A DNA stretch of 64,000 bases, from NCBI GenBank assembly GCA_966210515.1, contig CBIHLM010000018.1, positions 1 to 64,000 of the forward strand, read 5' to 3'. This stretch comes from Paradesertivirga sp966210515. Lineage in GTDB: Bacteria > Bacteroidota > Bacteroidia > Sphingobacteriales > Sphingobacteriaceae. Positions 8,014-17,052 of this stretch are shown piece after piece. The translations under genes were made by a program, and so were the position numbers. The number at the start of each line of letters is the position of its first letter. Positions within the stretch are counted from its first letter, which is position 1. Below the pieces are notes generated by a model that ran no database searches, was not told where the DNA came from, and saw only the letters and a list, made by a program, of their open reading frames with translations.

Positions 8014-10107
8014 TTAAGCTTCCTCTTGGGCTTGAATGGCTGTGATGATTACGGTGTTAAAAATATCGTCTACAGTACACCCGCGACTTAAATCGTTTAC
8101 CGGTTTATTCAGTCCCTGCAACATAGGACCGATAGCCAGAGCACCCGTTTCCCGTTGTACTGCTTTATATGTATTGTTACCTGTATTTAAATCCGGGAAA
8201 ATTAAAACGCTGGCCTGTCCGGCAACTTCCGAGCTAGGCATCTTTTGTTTCCCAACTACCGGATCAACCGCGGCATCATATTGAATAGGCCCTTCAACTT
8301 TTAAATCAGGACGCTTTTCTTTCACAATTTCAGTTGCCCGCCTTACCTTTTCCACATCTTCACCAACTCCAGATGTTCCTGATGAGTAAGATAACATCGC
8401 GATCCGGGGTTCTATTCCAAAGCGTTTACTGGTTTCAGCCGACGAAATCGCTATCTCTGCTAATTGTTCTGCTGTTGGATTAGGGTTAACCGCACAATCA
8501 CCAAAAACCGAAACACGATCTTCCAGGCACATAAAAAACACGGATGATACTGTAGAAATCCCAGGCTTGGTTTTTACAAATTGTAAAGCCGGCCTGATGG
8601 TATGTTGTGTAGTATGAGTAGCGCCCGAGACCATGCCGTCCGCATCTCCTTTAAACACCATCATCGTACCGAAATAAGACACATCAGTCATTAAATCACG
8701 GGCCATTTCTAAGGTTACATTCTTATCTTTTCTAAGCTGATACAAGGTATCAACATAATCAGAGTAATATTCGGAATCAGCCGGATCAATAATCTTAACT
8801 CTATCATCCAAATTAATACCTAAACGCTTTACGGAAGCTCCAATCTCAACAGGGTTTCCTAAAAGGGTAAGCGTAACGATTTCCTGTGACATTAGCCTGG
8901 CCGCAGCTTTTAAAACACGATCGTCGTTTCCTTCAGGAAGAACAATATTTTTTATCTTCTGCTTAGCCCATTTACCCAATTGATACTGGAACATATGCGG
9001 CGTCATTCCATCAGACTCATAAGTCACTATCTTTTTATCTAATGATAAAACATCCACATGCTTATTAAACGTGTCAATTGCGAGCTGGATCTTTTTGATA
9101 TTATCCGGAGTTATACGAGGTTTTACAGATGCGATTTCAGTGATCGTTTGAAAGGTTCCGGTTTTAACCGAAATAATAGGAACCACATTCTGCAAACCTT
9201 TTATCAGCCGCACAATTGGCTCTTCAGGCTCGGAGCCCGCAGTGAGTATAATACCTGCAACTTTTGGATAACTGGTAGAAAGGTTGGCCTGCAAAGAACC
9301 GATAATAATATCGCCCCGATCACCTGGTGTTACAATTAAAACATTTTCCTTTATGTGATTCAGGAAGTTAGGCACATGCATAGCGCCCGTAACAAAATTA
9401 TCTACCTGATTAGAGAGATACTCTTCGCCAAAAAGCAATTTACCCCCGAGGTGCTGATAAAGATCTTTTATAGTTGGGTTTTGAAGTGCTTTATCTGCCG
9501 GAATAATTGCTAAAATAGTATCAGCAGGTAACTGAGCGCCTAATATCAATCGTACATCATCAACTTGTTCGGGTTCTACTTTATTGGCAACGATAGCAAG
9601 AACCTGCACTTCGCGGGCTTCAAAATTGCGTAGAAGGTTTAAAACATCATTAATGACCTGTGCAGTGGTTTTCTTTTCGCCAGACACAACGAGTATAGCC
9701 GGAGCATTCAGGTTTTTAGCGATCTTAATATTTGATTCAAACTCAAAAGCCGCACCTTCGCCTTCGTAATCACTTCCCTCTAAAATAGTGAAATCATAAT
9801 TCTCCTCCAGCTTTTTGAACTTACTGATAATTGTATCGATCATTTCACCCTGACTCTCACTCTCCAGGTGACGCATCGCTTCCTGACGGGTAAATGCGTA
9901 AGCATCTTCGAAATTTATTGGAAGACTAAAATGTTCTATAATAGTTTGAATATGAACGTCTTTTTTCTCCTTGGGATCATGATTTATGATCGGCTTGAAA
10001 TAACCAATCTTCTGGGCTTTACCGAGCAACATGTTAACCAAGCCTAAGGCTATGAGAGATTTTCCACTAAAAGGTTCAGCTGATGCTATAAAAATTGTTT
10101 TAGTCAT
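8014..10107 (-). CDS. pta: Phosphate acetyltransferase, long form
   Basis: Pta interconverts acetyl-CoA and acetyl phosphate. The 697-residue protein is the long three-part type. It has an N-terminal P-loop domain (ASAEPFSGKSLIALGL near residues 8-23), a DRTGG regulatory domain around residues 210-330, and the catalytic PTA_PTB domain from about 370 to the end (KNIVLPEGNDDRVLKAA, MVSGATHTTQHTIRPALQ). It heads the pta-ackA operon. Two exact CRP/FNR-type operators lie upstream. The predicted transcript starts near 10223, giving an unusually long leader of about 115 nt. Confidence 0.97.
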   Translation of the reverse strand: MTKTIFIASAEPFSGKSLIALGLVNMLLGKAQKIGYFKPIINHDPKEKKDVHIQTIIEHFSLPINFEDAYAFTRQEAMRHLESESQGEMIDTIISKFKKLEENYDFTILEGSDYEGEGAAFEFESNIKIAKNLNAPAILVVSGEKKTTAQVINDVLNLLRNFEAREVQVLAIVANKVEPEQVDDVRLILGAQLPADTILAIIPADKALQNPTIKDLYQHLGGKLLFGEEYLSNQVDNFVTGAMHVPNFLNHIKENVLIVTPGDRGDIIIGSLQANLSTSYPKVAGIILTAGSEPEEPIVRLIKGLQNVVPIISVKTGTFQTITEIASVKPRITPDNIKKIQLAIDTFNKHVDVLSLDKKIVTYESDGMTPHMFQYQLGKWAKQKIKNIVLPEGNDDRVLKAAARLMSQEIVTLTLLGNPVEIGASVKRLGINLDDRVKIIDPADSEYYSDYVDTLYQLRKDKNVTLEMARDLMTDVSYFGTMMVFKGDADGMVSGATHTTQHTIRPALQFVKTKPGISTVSSVFFMCLEDRVSVFGDCAVNPNPTAEQLAEIAISSAETSKRFGIEPRIAMLSYSSGTSGVGEDVEKVRRATEIVKEKRPDLKVEGPIQYDAAVDPVVGKQKMPSSEVAGQASVLIFPDLNTGNNTYKAVQRETGALAIGPMLQGLNKPVNDLSRGCTVDDIFNTVIITAIQAQEEA

Positions 10108-10228
10108 TTTGGATCGAGGGGATCTTTAATTAAATAATGCTATGATCATGTAAGGACTGGAACTCAGCAGTTGGCGACATTTAAATCCGATAAGCTAAAA
10201 CTCATTTAAAGCCCTTATTATCACTTTT
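10108..10228 (-). other. Long untranslated leader of pta
   Basis: Between the predicted transcript start (about 10223) and the pta start codon at 10107 lie about 115 nt without an open frame. I saw no recognisable riboswitch or strong hairpin. The stretch 10295-10420, between the distal operator and the HD-phosphohydrolase stop, shows nothing recognisable. Confidence 0.4.
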
Positions 10229-10294
10229 CAAATCTCATTTCTTTATGACAGTTATTACGTGACAGCAATCAAACGTAAAAATGATCATCATCAT
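10229..10294 (-). promoter_or_regulatory. pta-ackA promoter with two exact CRP/FNR-type operators
   Basis: The operators are GTGACAGCAATCAA (10259-10272) and ATGATCATCATCAT (10281-10294). Both are exact, with centres 22 bp apart. The -7 element GAGATTTG (minus strand, 10229-10236) is centred 33 bp from the proximal operator. This is one of the clearest examples of the layout. Confidence 0.75.
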
Positions 10295-10420
10295 TAAGTT
10301 TCACATTATAAAGCGAAAATCGCTGCAAATAATGCACAAAATATAAAGCATTTTGGCCAGAATTTGTTTTTATGACGCGGAATGGGTTGAAGCCCTCAAC
10401 ACAATTACCCAAGCATATCA

Positions 10421-12496
10421 TTAAATATCGTAATCAAGCCGGATATGATAGATACTCATTAACATGTTTTTAAATATCGACTTAATCACGGTTAAATCTT
10501 TCAGAGTGATATTGCTATTATTCAACTGGCCCTGTTCAAGTTTATAGTCTATGATCCTGTCAACCAGCGAACTGATACCCTCAGCGTTAGGCTCCTTTAA
10601 ACTTCTGGATGCTGCTTCAACAGAGTCTGCAAGCATGAGCACTCCTGTTTCTTTTGAAAACGGTATCGGTCCGGGATAGCGAAAAATATTCTCATCAATA
10701 AATTTTTCAGGGAAATTTTTCAGGAAAGACTGATAAAAATAATCCATACGGGTATTCCCGTGATGTGTTTTTATAAAATCAATAATCAGGTCGGGAAGGT
10801 TGTTTCTTTTTGCTATTTCTACACCTTTGTTTACATGTCTGATAATAATCTGAGCACTCTCCTCATACGATAAATTATCATGAGGATTCCCCCCCTTATT
10901 TTGGTTTTCAATAAAATATTGGGGATTTTCCATTTTTCCGATATCGTGATATAAAGCTCCTGCTCTCACCAGCAAGGCATTTCCCCCAATATTATAAATA
11001 GCCGCTTCTGCCAGATTTGCCACCTGCAGCGAATGTTGGAATGTTCCGGGCGCTTTATACGACAATTCCCTTAGAAGTCTGGAATTGGTATTTGTTAGCT
11101 CCATTAACGTAACATCCGAAGTTATTCCGAATACACGTTCGAAGGCATAAATAAGCGGATAAGCTAATAGCGACAACAGAACACTAAAAATAAACGGCAC
11201 GAAATTAAACCATTCAATTGCTAGTAAGGACCCGTTTCTGAGCAGAGATATGCCTAAATAAGCAACGAAATAACTACTCAAAATTAAAAGGGCAGAAATT
11301 AAAAACTGCTCTCTTTTAACCAGATTTTTTATGCTGTAAATAGCTGTAATTCCGGCAATCGTTTGTAGAAATGTAAACTCAAAACTATTTGACACAACAA
11401 AGCCCGCAATTAGCACCACTAATAAATGAATGTTTAGCGCCAAACGGGTATCAAACAAAATCCGGATAATGATGGGAACTATACAATAAGGGATATAATA
11501 AATGCTGGGGATTTTTAGCTTTATAGCCCATGTAAGTACAATAATCATACTGGTAATTACCAGCAAAATCAGCGACAGCTGCCGATTATCACTATAAATG
11601 TCTTTCCTGAAAAGATATAAGAATACAATTAGCAGAAATACGACCAGTCCGACTAACAAAAACTGACCAAAGAAAATCAGCTTTTTATTGCCGTTAATTT
11701 TAGCGTCGTCTTCATACGTCTCTTTTAAAGATTCGAGCTTTTGATATATTTCCGGGGTAATTACAGATCCGTTGGATACAACTAATTCGCCTTTTTGAAC
11801 CATACCCCGGGTAAGCGAAACATTGTTTAGAGCTTCGGTTTCTATTTTCTCGCTAAGCTGCTCTTCATATAAATAATTTTGTTGAATGTGATCGCTTATT
11901 ATCTCGAGCAGCCAATCCTTCTTTCTTATGTCGTGATGGATCTGGAGTTGAGTCCCGGCATATTGTATAGCCTTCTCCGTGTTTAACACTTCCAGAGAAT
12001 TCAGTTGTTTCGCAACATTATCTGTCAATAGAGTAAAATTATAATGCGTCCCATTGCGCTGATACTTCTTACTAAGGCTCATCACACCCTGACTATATAT
12101 ATCAGTTAAAATAGCCAGACCAACACCTTTATATACATCTTTAAGTCTTTGGCTAAGGCCAGAGGTACTCCATTTCAAATCGAAATCGGCAACAAACCCT
12201 TCCAGCTCAGCTTGAGTTAACTGCAAATTATTGCGATATATTGGTAAAACGGACTTTAAAACATCCGCCTTGTCTTTGTTAATTTCCTCCTGAGTCTTTT
12301 CAATCGCGAAACTATAGGGAGAAATTAAGTCTTTATTCTGCCATATTTGTCCCTTTTCATACTCAAATCTAAAACGTGCATGTTTTGGTAAAACAGTTGA
12401 AATTACAAGCACACTCAATATCATCATCACATATTTAGACGCAGCAGAGTACTTACGGTATAAAATAAGGTGAGAATTCTTTCTAAATTTTGCCAC
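10421..12496 (-). CDS. 7TM-HD family phosphohydrolase, PgpH-like (likely c-di-AMP phosphodiesterase)
   Basis: The protein has 691 residues. A first membrane segment lies near residues 20-38, followed by an extracellular 7TMR-HDED-type region to about 270. About seven membrane helices (roughly 275-465) come next, then a cytoplasmic HD domain with the metal motif ALYHDIGKMENP near residue 510 and the later KTHHGNTRM and MLADSVEAASR motifs. Listeria PgpH of the same architecture hydrolyses cyclic di-AMP, and the same role is inferred here. The start codon is GTG at 12496. The gene is divergent from the thiolase. No operator of the fermentation/stress type was seen upstream. Confidence 0.85.
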   Translation of the reverse strand: MAKFRKNSHLILYRKYSAASKYVMMILSVLVISTVLPKHARFRFEYEKGQIWQNKDLISPYSFAIEKTQEEINKDKADVLKSVLPIYRNNLQLTQAELEGFVADFDLKWSTSGLSQRLKDVYKGVGLAILTDIYSQGVMSLSKKYQRNGTHYNFTLLTDNVAKQLNSLEVLNTEKAIQYAGTQLQIHHDIRKKDWLLEIISDHIQQNYLYEEQLSEKIETEALNNVSLTRGMVQKGELVVSNGSVITPEIYQKLESLKETYEDDAKINGNKKLIFFGQFLLVGLVVFLLIVFLYLFRKDIYSDNRQLSLILLVITSMIIVLTWAIKLKIPSIYYIPYCIVPIIIRILFDTRLALNIHLLVVLIAGFVVSNSFEFTFLQTIAGITAIYSIKNLVKREQFLISALLILSSYFVAYLGISLLRNGSLLAIEWFNFVPFIFSVLLSLLAYPLIYAFERVFGITSDVTLMELTNTNSRLLRELSYKAPGTFQHSLQVANLAEAAIYNIGGNALLVRAGALYHDIGKMENPQYFIENQNKGGNPHDNLSYEESAQIIIRHVNKGVEIAKRNNLPDLIIDFIKTHHGNTRMDYFYQSFLKNFPEKFIDENIFRYPGPIPFSKETGVLMLADSVEAASRSLKEPNAEGISSLVDRIIDYKLEQGQLNNSNITLKDLTVIKSIFKNMLMSIYHIRLDYDI

Positions 12497-12617
12497 AGCT
12501 TGGTCCTAATTCAATCAAAAATAGATAAGTTTTCATAAAACGCTAACTTAGTACAAAAGTAGCTTATACGGATCGATAAATATTAACGTTTATTATTCAG
12601 ATTTTTAGCATAATCCT

Positions 12618-13796
12618 ATGAAAGAAGTTTATATCTTATCTGCCGTACGTTCTCCGATCGGGAGCTTTGGAGGTGGTTTATCTTCTTTATCAGCAACACA
12701 GATAGCTGCCAGAATAATAAAAGCTGCCATAGAAAAAGCTGGCGTAGAATCCGGCTCAGTTCAGGAAGTATTTATGGGCAGTGTGTTACAGGCTAATTTG
12801 GGACAGGCGCCGGCTACCCAAGCCGCAAAGTTTGCCGGTTTGCCGGATATTCCTGCAACAACAGTTAATAAGGTATGCGCATCCGGCATGAAAGCAGTTA
12901 TGCTTGCTGCTCAGGGAATTGCCCTGGGAGATATAGACATCGCCATAGCCGGTGGCATGGAAAGCATGAGTAACGTTCCATTTTATCTCGATAAGGCCCG
13001 ATCCGGCTACAAGCTTGGCCATGGACAACTGATCGACGGCTTAGTAAAGGATGGCTTATGGGATGTATATAATAATTTCCACATGGGTTCTGCGGCCGAA
13101 CAATGCGCCTGCGATTACAATATAAGTCGTGCAGATCAGGATGAGTTTGCAATTGAATCCTATAAACGATCTCAAAAAGCTCAGGCAGAAGGCTCTTTCA
13201 ATGACGAAATAGTTTCAATAGAAATAACTGGAAAAAAAGGCGACACAACGATTATATCATCCGATGAAGAACCATCAACTGTTGTATTTGAAAAAGTCTC
13301 ATCTTTAAAGCCCGTATTTAAAGCAGAAGGAACTGTAACTGCGGCCAATGCTTCTACGTTAAACGATGGAGCCGCGGCGCTTGTGCTTATCAGCGGCGAT
13401 AAAATGAGAGAATTGGGTTTGAAACCGATGGCGAAGATAATCAGCTACGCTGATGCGCAACTGAGTCCTGAACAATTTACCACCGCACCATCCATAGCTA
13501 TTCCATTAGCTTTGAAGAAAGCAAATCTTGACATCTCTGAAGTTGATTATTTTGAAATTAACGAAGCCTTCGCCGTAGTATCTCTGGCAAATAATAAACT
13601 CTTAAACATCGACCCGTTGAAAGTAAATATAAAGGGCGGGGCCGTATCTCTGGGGCACCCCCTGGGCGCATCGGGGGCTAGAATTCTGGTAACTTTGCTC
13701 CATATTCTGAAACAGAATAAGGCGAAAACCGGTATCGCTGGAATTTGTAACGGCGGCGGCGGAGCAAGCGCAATGGTAATCGAAAATGTAATATAA
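12618..13796 (+). CDS. Acetyl-CoA C-acetyltransferase (thiolase)
   Basis: This thiolase II-type enzyme condenses or cleaves acetoacetyl-CoA in ketone-body, fatty-acid or polyhydroxybutyrate metabolism. The nucleophilic cysteine is Cys87 in NKVCASGMKAV. The later active-site motifs NEAFAV, GHPLGASGARI and the C-terminal CNGGGGASA are intact. The 392-residue length is standard. The start is ATG at 12618. The next gene starts four bases after this stop, so the two are probably co-transcribed. Confidence 0.95.
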   Translation: MKEVYILSAVRSPIGSFGGGLSSLSATQIAARIIKAAIEKAGVESGSVQEVFMGSVLQANLGQAPATQAAKFAGLPDIPATTVNKVCASGMKAVMLAAQGIALGDIDIAIAGGMESMSNVPFYLDKARSGYKLGHGQLIDGLVKDGLWDVYNNFHMGSAAEQCACDYNISRADQDEFAIESYKRSQKAQAEGSFNDEIVSIEITGKKGDTTIISSDEEPSTVVFEKVSSLKPVFKAEGTVTAANASTLNDGAAALVLISGDKMRELGLKPMAKIISYADAQLSPEQFTTAPSIAIPLALKKANLDISEVDYFEINEAFAVVSLANNKLLNIDPLKVNIKGGAVSLGHPLGASGARILVTLLHILKQNKAKTGIAGICNGGGGASAMVIENVI

Positions 13797-13800
13797 ATAA

Positions 13801-14715
13801 ATGAAGTCTATCTTTTCAGTAGTTTTAATTTTAATCAGTCTAACCATTCAAGCTCAGCATTCTGCCCCGAACAGAGCAAAAGAGCAGTTTGACATTTATC
13901 TCGACAGTTTAAAAGCTTTAAGCTTCAAGGTTATTAATAATCCCGCCGAACCCGAACGGTATAATGCAAATTACACCATGGTAAAAACCCTGGTATCAAC
14001 TTTAAAGTTGCCTAATTCTTTCAATTTTAACTTCGATTCTTTAAAAACCATCTCGGTGCTTACATCTCCGGATCGCAGGTTCAAAATTTTCACATGGCAC
14101 GTTATGAATCAGGACGGAAGCTACAGGTATTATGGCACGATTCAAATGAACAATCCATCGGGGAAACTACAAATGTTTCCATTAGTAGATCACACCCATA
14201 CCTATAAAAAGCCGGAGGATACCACAACTACCAACCAAGACTGGTATGGATCGCAGTATTATAAAATCGTTCCCGTTCTTTATAATGTACGCACGCCTTA
14301 TTATATTTTACTTGGCTGGAAAGGGAATAATGTCAAATCAACCAAAAAGGTAATTGAAGTTCTTTCCTTTAAAGATAATAAGGCAAATTTCGGAATGTCT
14401 GTATTCGAAGGAGACAAAGAACGCACAGGGAAAAAACGCATTGTTTATGAATACAACCGGCAAGTTTCCTTTATGATGAACTATCTTCCAAAAGAAGGCA
14501 CCATTGTTTTCGACCATCTTGCTCCGCCAGATCCAAAGCTGGCAGATAAATACGAACTTTATGGGCCCGACATGTCGTATGACGGATATAAATTAATAAA
14601 TGGACGATGGAAATATGTCTCAGATCTTGAATTAAAAAACCCTCCTTCTGTAACAGATCAGGAATATAACGACCCCAAAAAACCGTCGAAAAAAGCAGTC
14701 AACAAACTAAATTAA
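13801..14715 (+). CDS. Conserved exported protein of unknown function
   Basis: The protein has 304 residues with a short signal peptide (MKSIFSVVLILISLTIQAQ). I do not recognise a family. It is rich in Tyr and Lys. The middle (residues about 85-230) looks like a compact beta domain with motifs such as SPDRRFKIFTWHV and PYYILLGWKGNN. The C-terminal PSKKAVNKLN tail is basic. It starts 4 bp after the thiolase stop and is presumably translated from the same message. A periplasmic or surface location is inferred from the signal peptide only. Confidence 0.7.
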   Translation: MKSIFSVVLILISLTIQAQHSAPNRAKEQFDIYLDSLKALSFKVINNPAEPERYNANYTMVKTLVSTLKLPNSFNFNFDSLKTISVLTSPDRRFKIFTWHVMNQDGSYRYYGTIQMNNPSGKLQMFPLVDHTHTYKKPEDTTTTNQDWYGSQYYKIVPVLYNVRTPYYILLGWKGNNVKSTKKVIEVLSFKDNKANFGMSVFEGDKERTGKKRIVYEYNRQVSFMMNYLPKEGTIVFDHLAPPDPKLADKYELYGPDMSYDGYKLINGRWKYVSDLELKNPPSVTDQEYNDPKKPSKKAVNKLN

Positions 14716-14790
14716 GAAAAAGTGGTTTATTAAATCAACGCTTCCATTAACTCAATTTGAATAAAACATGCATGTATTATATCTGTGTTT

Positions 14791-16998
14791 ATGAAGCAGA
14801 GTTTCGATTTCCCTATTTCGTTTACAACTAAACTCATATTTTTTTTCGTCATTCCCTTATTTTCCAGCGCCCAAACCGGCAAAGAGATCACACTGGACGA
14901 CATCCTAAAAAAGGGAATATTCACAGCCAAAACCATTCAATCCCTACCATCTATGAAAGATGGAAAAAGTTATGTTTCGGTCAGATACGACAATAATGGA
15001 ATAAAATATCTTGCCAAAAACAGTTATAGCTCTGGCAACGAAATCAAAGCTTTGTTCAAAGAAACGGATTTGGTGTACAAAGGAGACACTTTGGAAATCA
15101 GTGCAGACTTCAGTATGGATGAAAGCAAGGTTATGCTTTCAAGCGATGAGGAGAGTATCTATCGCCACTCTACACGAGCTAATTATTATGTTTTTGATAT
15201 CGCGTCCAAAAAAATCACTCCAGTTTCAACATCCGGAAAGCAAAGTTTTGCAACATTTTCTCCCAATGCCGACAGGGTTGCTTTCGAAAGGAACAATAAC
15301 ATTTTCATCAGAGACCTTGTAACAGGTACTGAAAAGCAGATCACCGCCGACGGTCGCATTAACAGTATTATTAACGGGCGCTCTGACTGGGTTTACGAAG
15401 AAGAATTTTCTTTTGCGCAGGCTTTTTTCTGGAGTCCAGACGGCAACAAAATCGCCTATTATAAGTTTGATGAAACCCAGGTACCGGAATATTCAATGAC
15501 CTTATATGACAACCTCTATCCTACCGAATACAAATACAAATACCCCAAAGCGGGCGAAAAAAATTCTATTGTAAGCATTCACATCTATGATTTAAAAACC
15601 GGCGAAACCCGAAAGGCAGACATCGGAATGGAACATGACCAATATGTTCCGAGGGTAAAATGGACTAATTCAGCCGACAATCTGGTTGTTTTAAGAATGA
15701 ACCGGTATCAAAACAAGCTTGAATACCTACTGGTCAATGCAGTGGATGGTTCATCTAAAGTAATTTTAACCGAACAGGACAAATACTATATTGACATAGA
15801 ACAAGAGCGTTTAACGTTTCTTAAAAATGGGAAACAATTCATAAACGTTAGCGAGCGGGATGGCTTCAATCACATTTACCTTTATGATTTCAGCGGTAAG
15901 ATTGTGAAGCAACTAACCCGCGGAAATTGGGAGGTGACCGAAGTTTATGGTGTCGATGAGAATAAAGGAGTGATCTATTATCAATCTACAGAACTCTCGC
16001 CTCTTCGACGCGACATTTATTCCATTCGTCTCGATGGCACGAAAAAAATCGACCTTAGCACTATGAAGGGAACAAATGAGGCCTCATTTAGCAGCGATTA
16101 TAGCTATTATATTCTAAGCAACTCTAACATAAATACTCCACCGGTTATTACTTTAAATCAAATAAATGGTAAACCTATTCGGGTGCTGGAAGAAAACACA
16201 GGAGTAAAAAAGAGCATAAGAGAACACAACATCGGGCCAGCAGAATTTTTTAGCTTCAGGACTTCTGAGGGAATTGATTTGAACGGATATATGATTAAAC
16301 CGCCGAACTTTAATCCGTCAAAAAAATATCCCTTATTGCTATATGTGTACGGTGGTCCCGGAAGTCAGAATGTTGCGGATTCATGGGGAGGTTCAAGACC
16401 TATGTGGTTTCGGTTACTTGCACAGAAGGGTTATATTGTAGCTTGTGTAGATAACCGGGGAACTGGCTTCAGAGGTGCGGAATTTAAGAAAATGACCTAT
16501 AAAGAACTTGGGAAGTATGAAACCATCGATCAGATTGAAACGGCTAAATGGTTTGCCCGGCAAAACTATATTGATTCGTCCCGAATAGGCATCTGGGGCT
16601 GGAGTTACGGAGGATATCTATCCTCACTCTGCATTACCAAAGGCGCGGATATATTTAAAATGGCTATCGCCGTTGCTCCGGTAACCACCTGGAGGTTTTA
16701 TGATACGATTTATACCGAACGATACTTAAGAACTCCGCAAGAAAATCCCGAAGGATACGACAACAATTCGCCAATTAACTTTGCAGACCGTTTAACAGGG
16801 AAATTTTTATTGATACACGGAACGGGAGATGACAATGTCCATTTTCAAAACAGTATGATGTTTTCTGAGGCCTTAATACAGGCCAATAAGCCATTCGAGC
16901 AAGCTTATTATCCCAATAAAAACCATGGCATATATGGAGGAAATACCAGCATTCATCTTTATTCTAAAATGACCGATTTTATTACTCAAAACTTGTAA
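14791..16998 (+). CDS. Prolyl dipeptidyl peptidase, S9 family (DPP-IV type)
   Basis: This is an exported serine peptidase of about 735 residues that removes X-Pro dipeptides from peptides in the periplasm. The signal peptide is followed by a beta-propeller domain (residues about 40-470, with the DPP-IV EE motif in SDWVYEEEFSF). The alpha/beta-hydrolase domain follows. The catalytic Ser lies in GWSYGG, the Asp in HGTGDDNVH and the His in NKNHGIYGG. A GTG at 14785 is in frame, but the ATG at 14791 gives a normal signal-peptide start. The following peptide transporter makes a peptide-use pair with it. Confidence 0.95.
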   Translation: MKQSFDFPISFTTKLIFFFVIPLFSSAQTGKEITLDDILKKGIFTAKTIQSLPSMKDGKSYVSVRYDNNGIKYLAKNSYSSGNEIKALFKETDLVYKGDTLEISADFSMDESKVMLSSDEESIYRHSTRANYYVFDIASKKITPVSTSGKQSFATFSPNADRVAFERNNNIFIRDLVTGTEKQITADGRINSIINGRSDWVYEEEFSFAQAFFWSPDGNKIAYYKFDETQVPEYSMTLYDNLYPTEYKYKYPKAGEKNSIVSIHIYDLKTGETRKADIGMEHDQYVPRVKWTNSADNLVVLRMNRYQNKLEYLLVNAVDGSSKVILTEQDKYYIDIEQERLTFLKNGKQFINVSERDGFNHIYLYDFSGKIVKQLTRGNWEVTEVYGVDENKGVIYYQSTELSPLRRDIYSIRLDGTKKIDLSTMKGTNEASFSSDYSYYILSNSNINTPPVITLNQINGKPIRVLEENTGVKKSIREHNIGPAEFFSFRTSEGIDLNGYMIKPPNFNPSKKYPLLLYVYGGPGSQNVADSWGGSRPMWFRLLAQKGYIVACVDNRGTGFRGAEFKKMTYKELGKYETIDQIETAKWFARQNYIDSSRIGIWGWSYGGYLSSLCITKGADIFKMAIAVAPVTTWRFYDTIYTERYLRTPQENPEGYDNNSPINFADRLTGKFLLIHGTGDDNVHFQNSMMFSEALIQANKPFEQAYYPNKNHGIYGGNTSIHLYSKMTDFITQNL

Positions 16999-17052
16999 AC
17001 GAAAATTACTAATTTAACAATTCCGATTAGTTAACACATTTAGAAGATTCGC

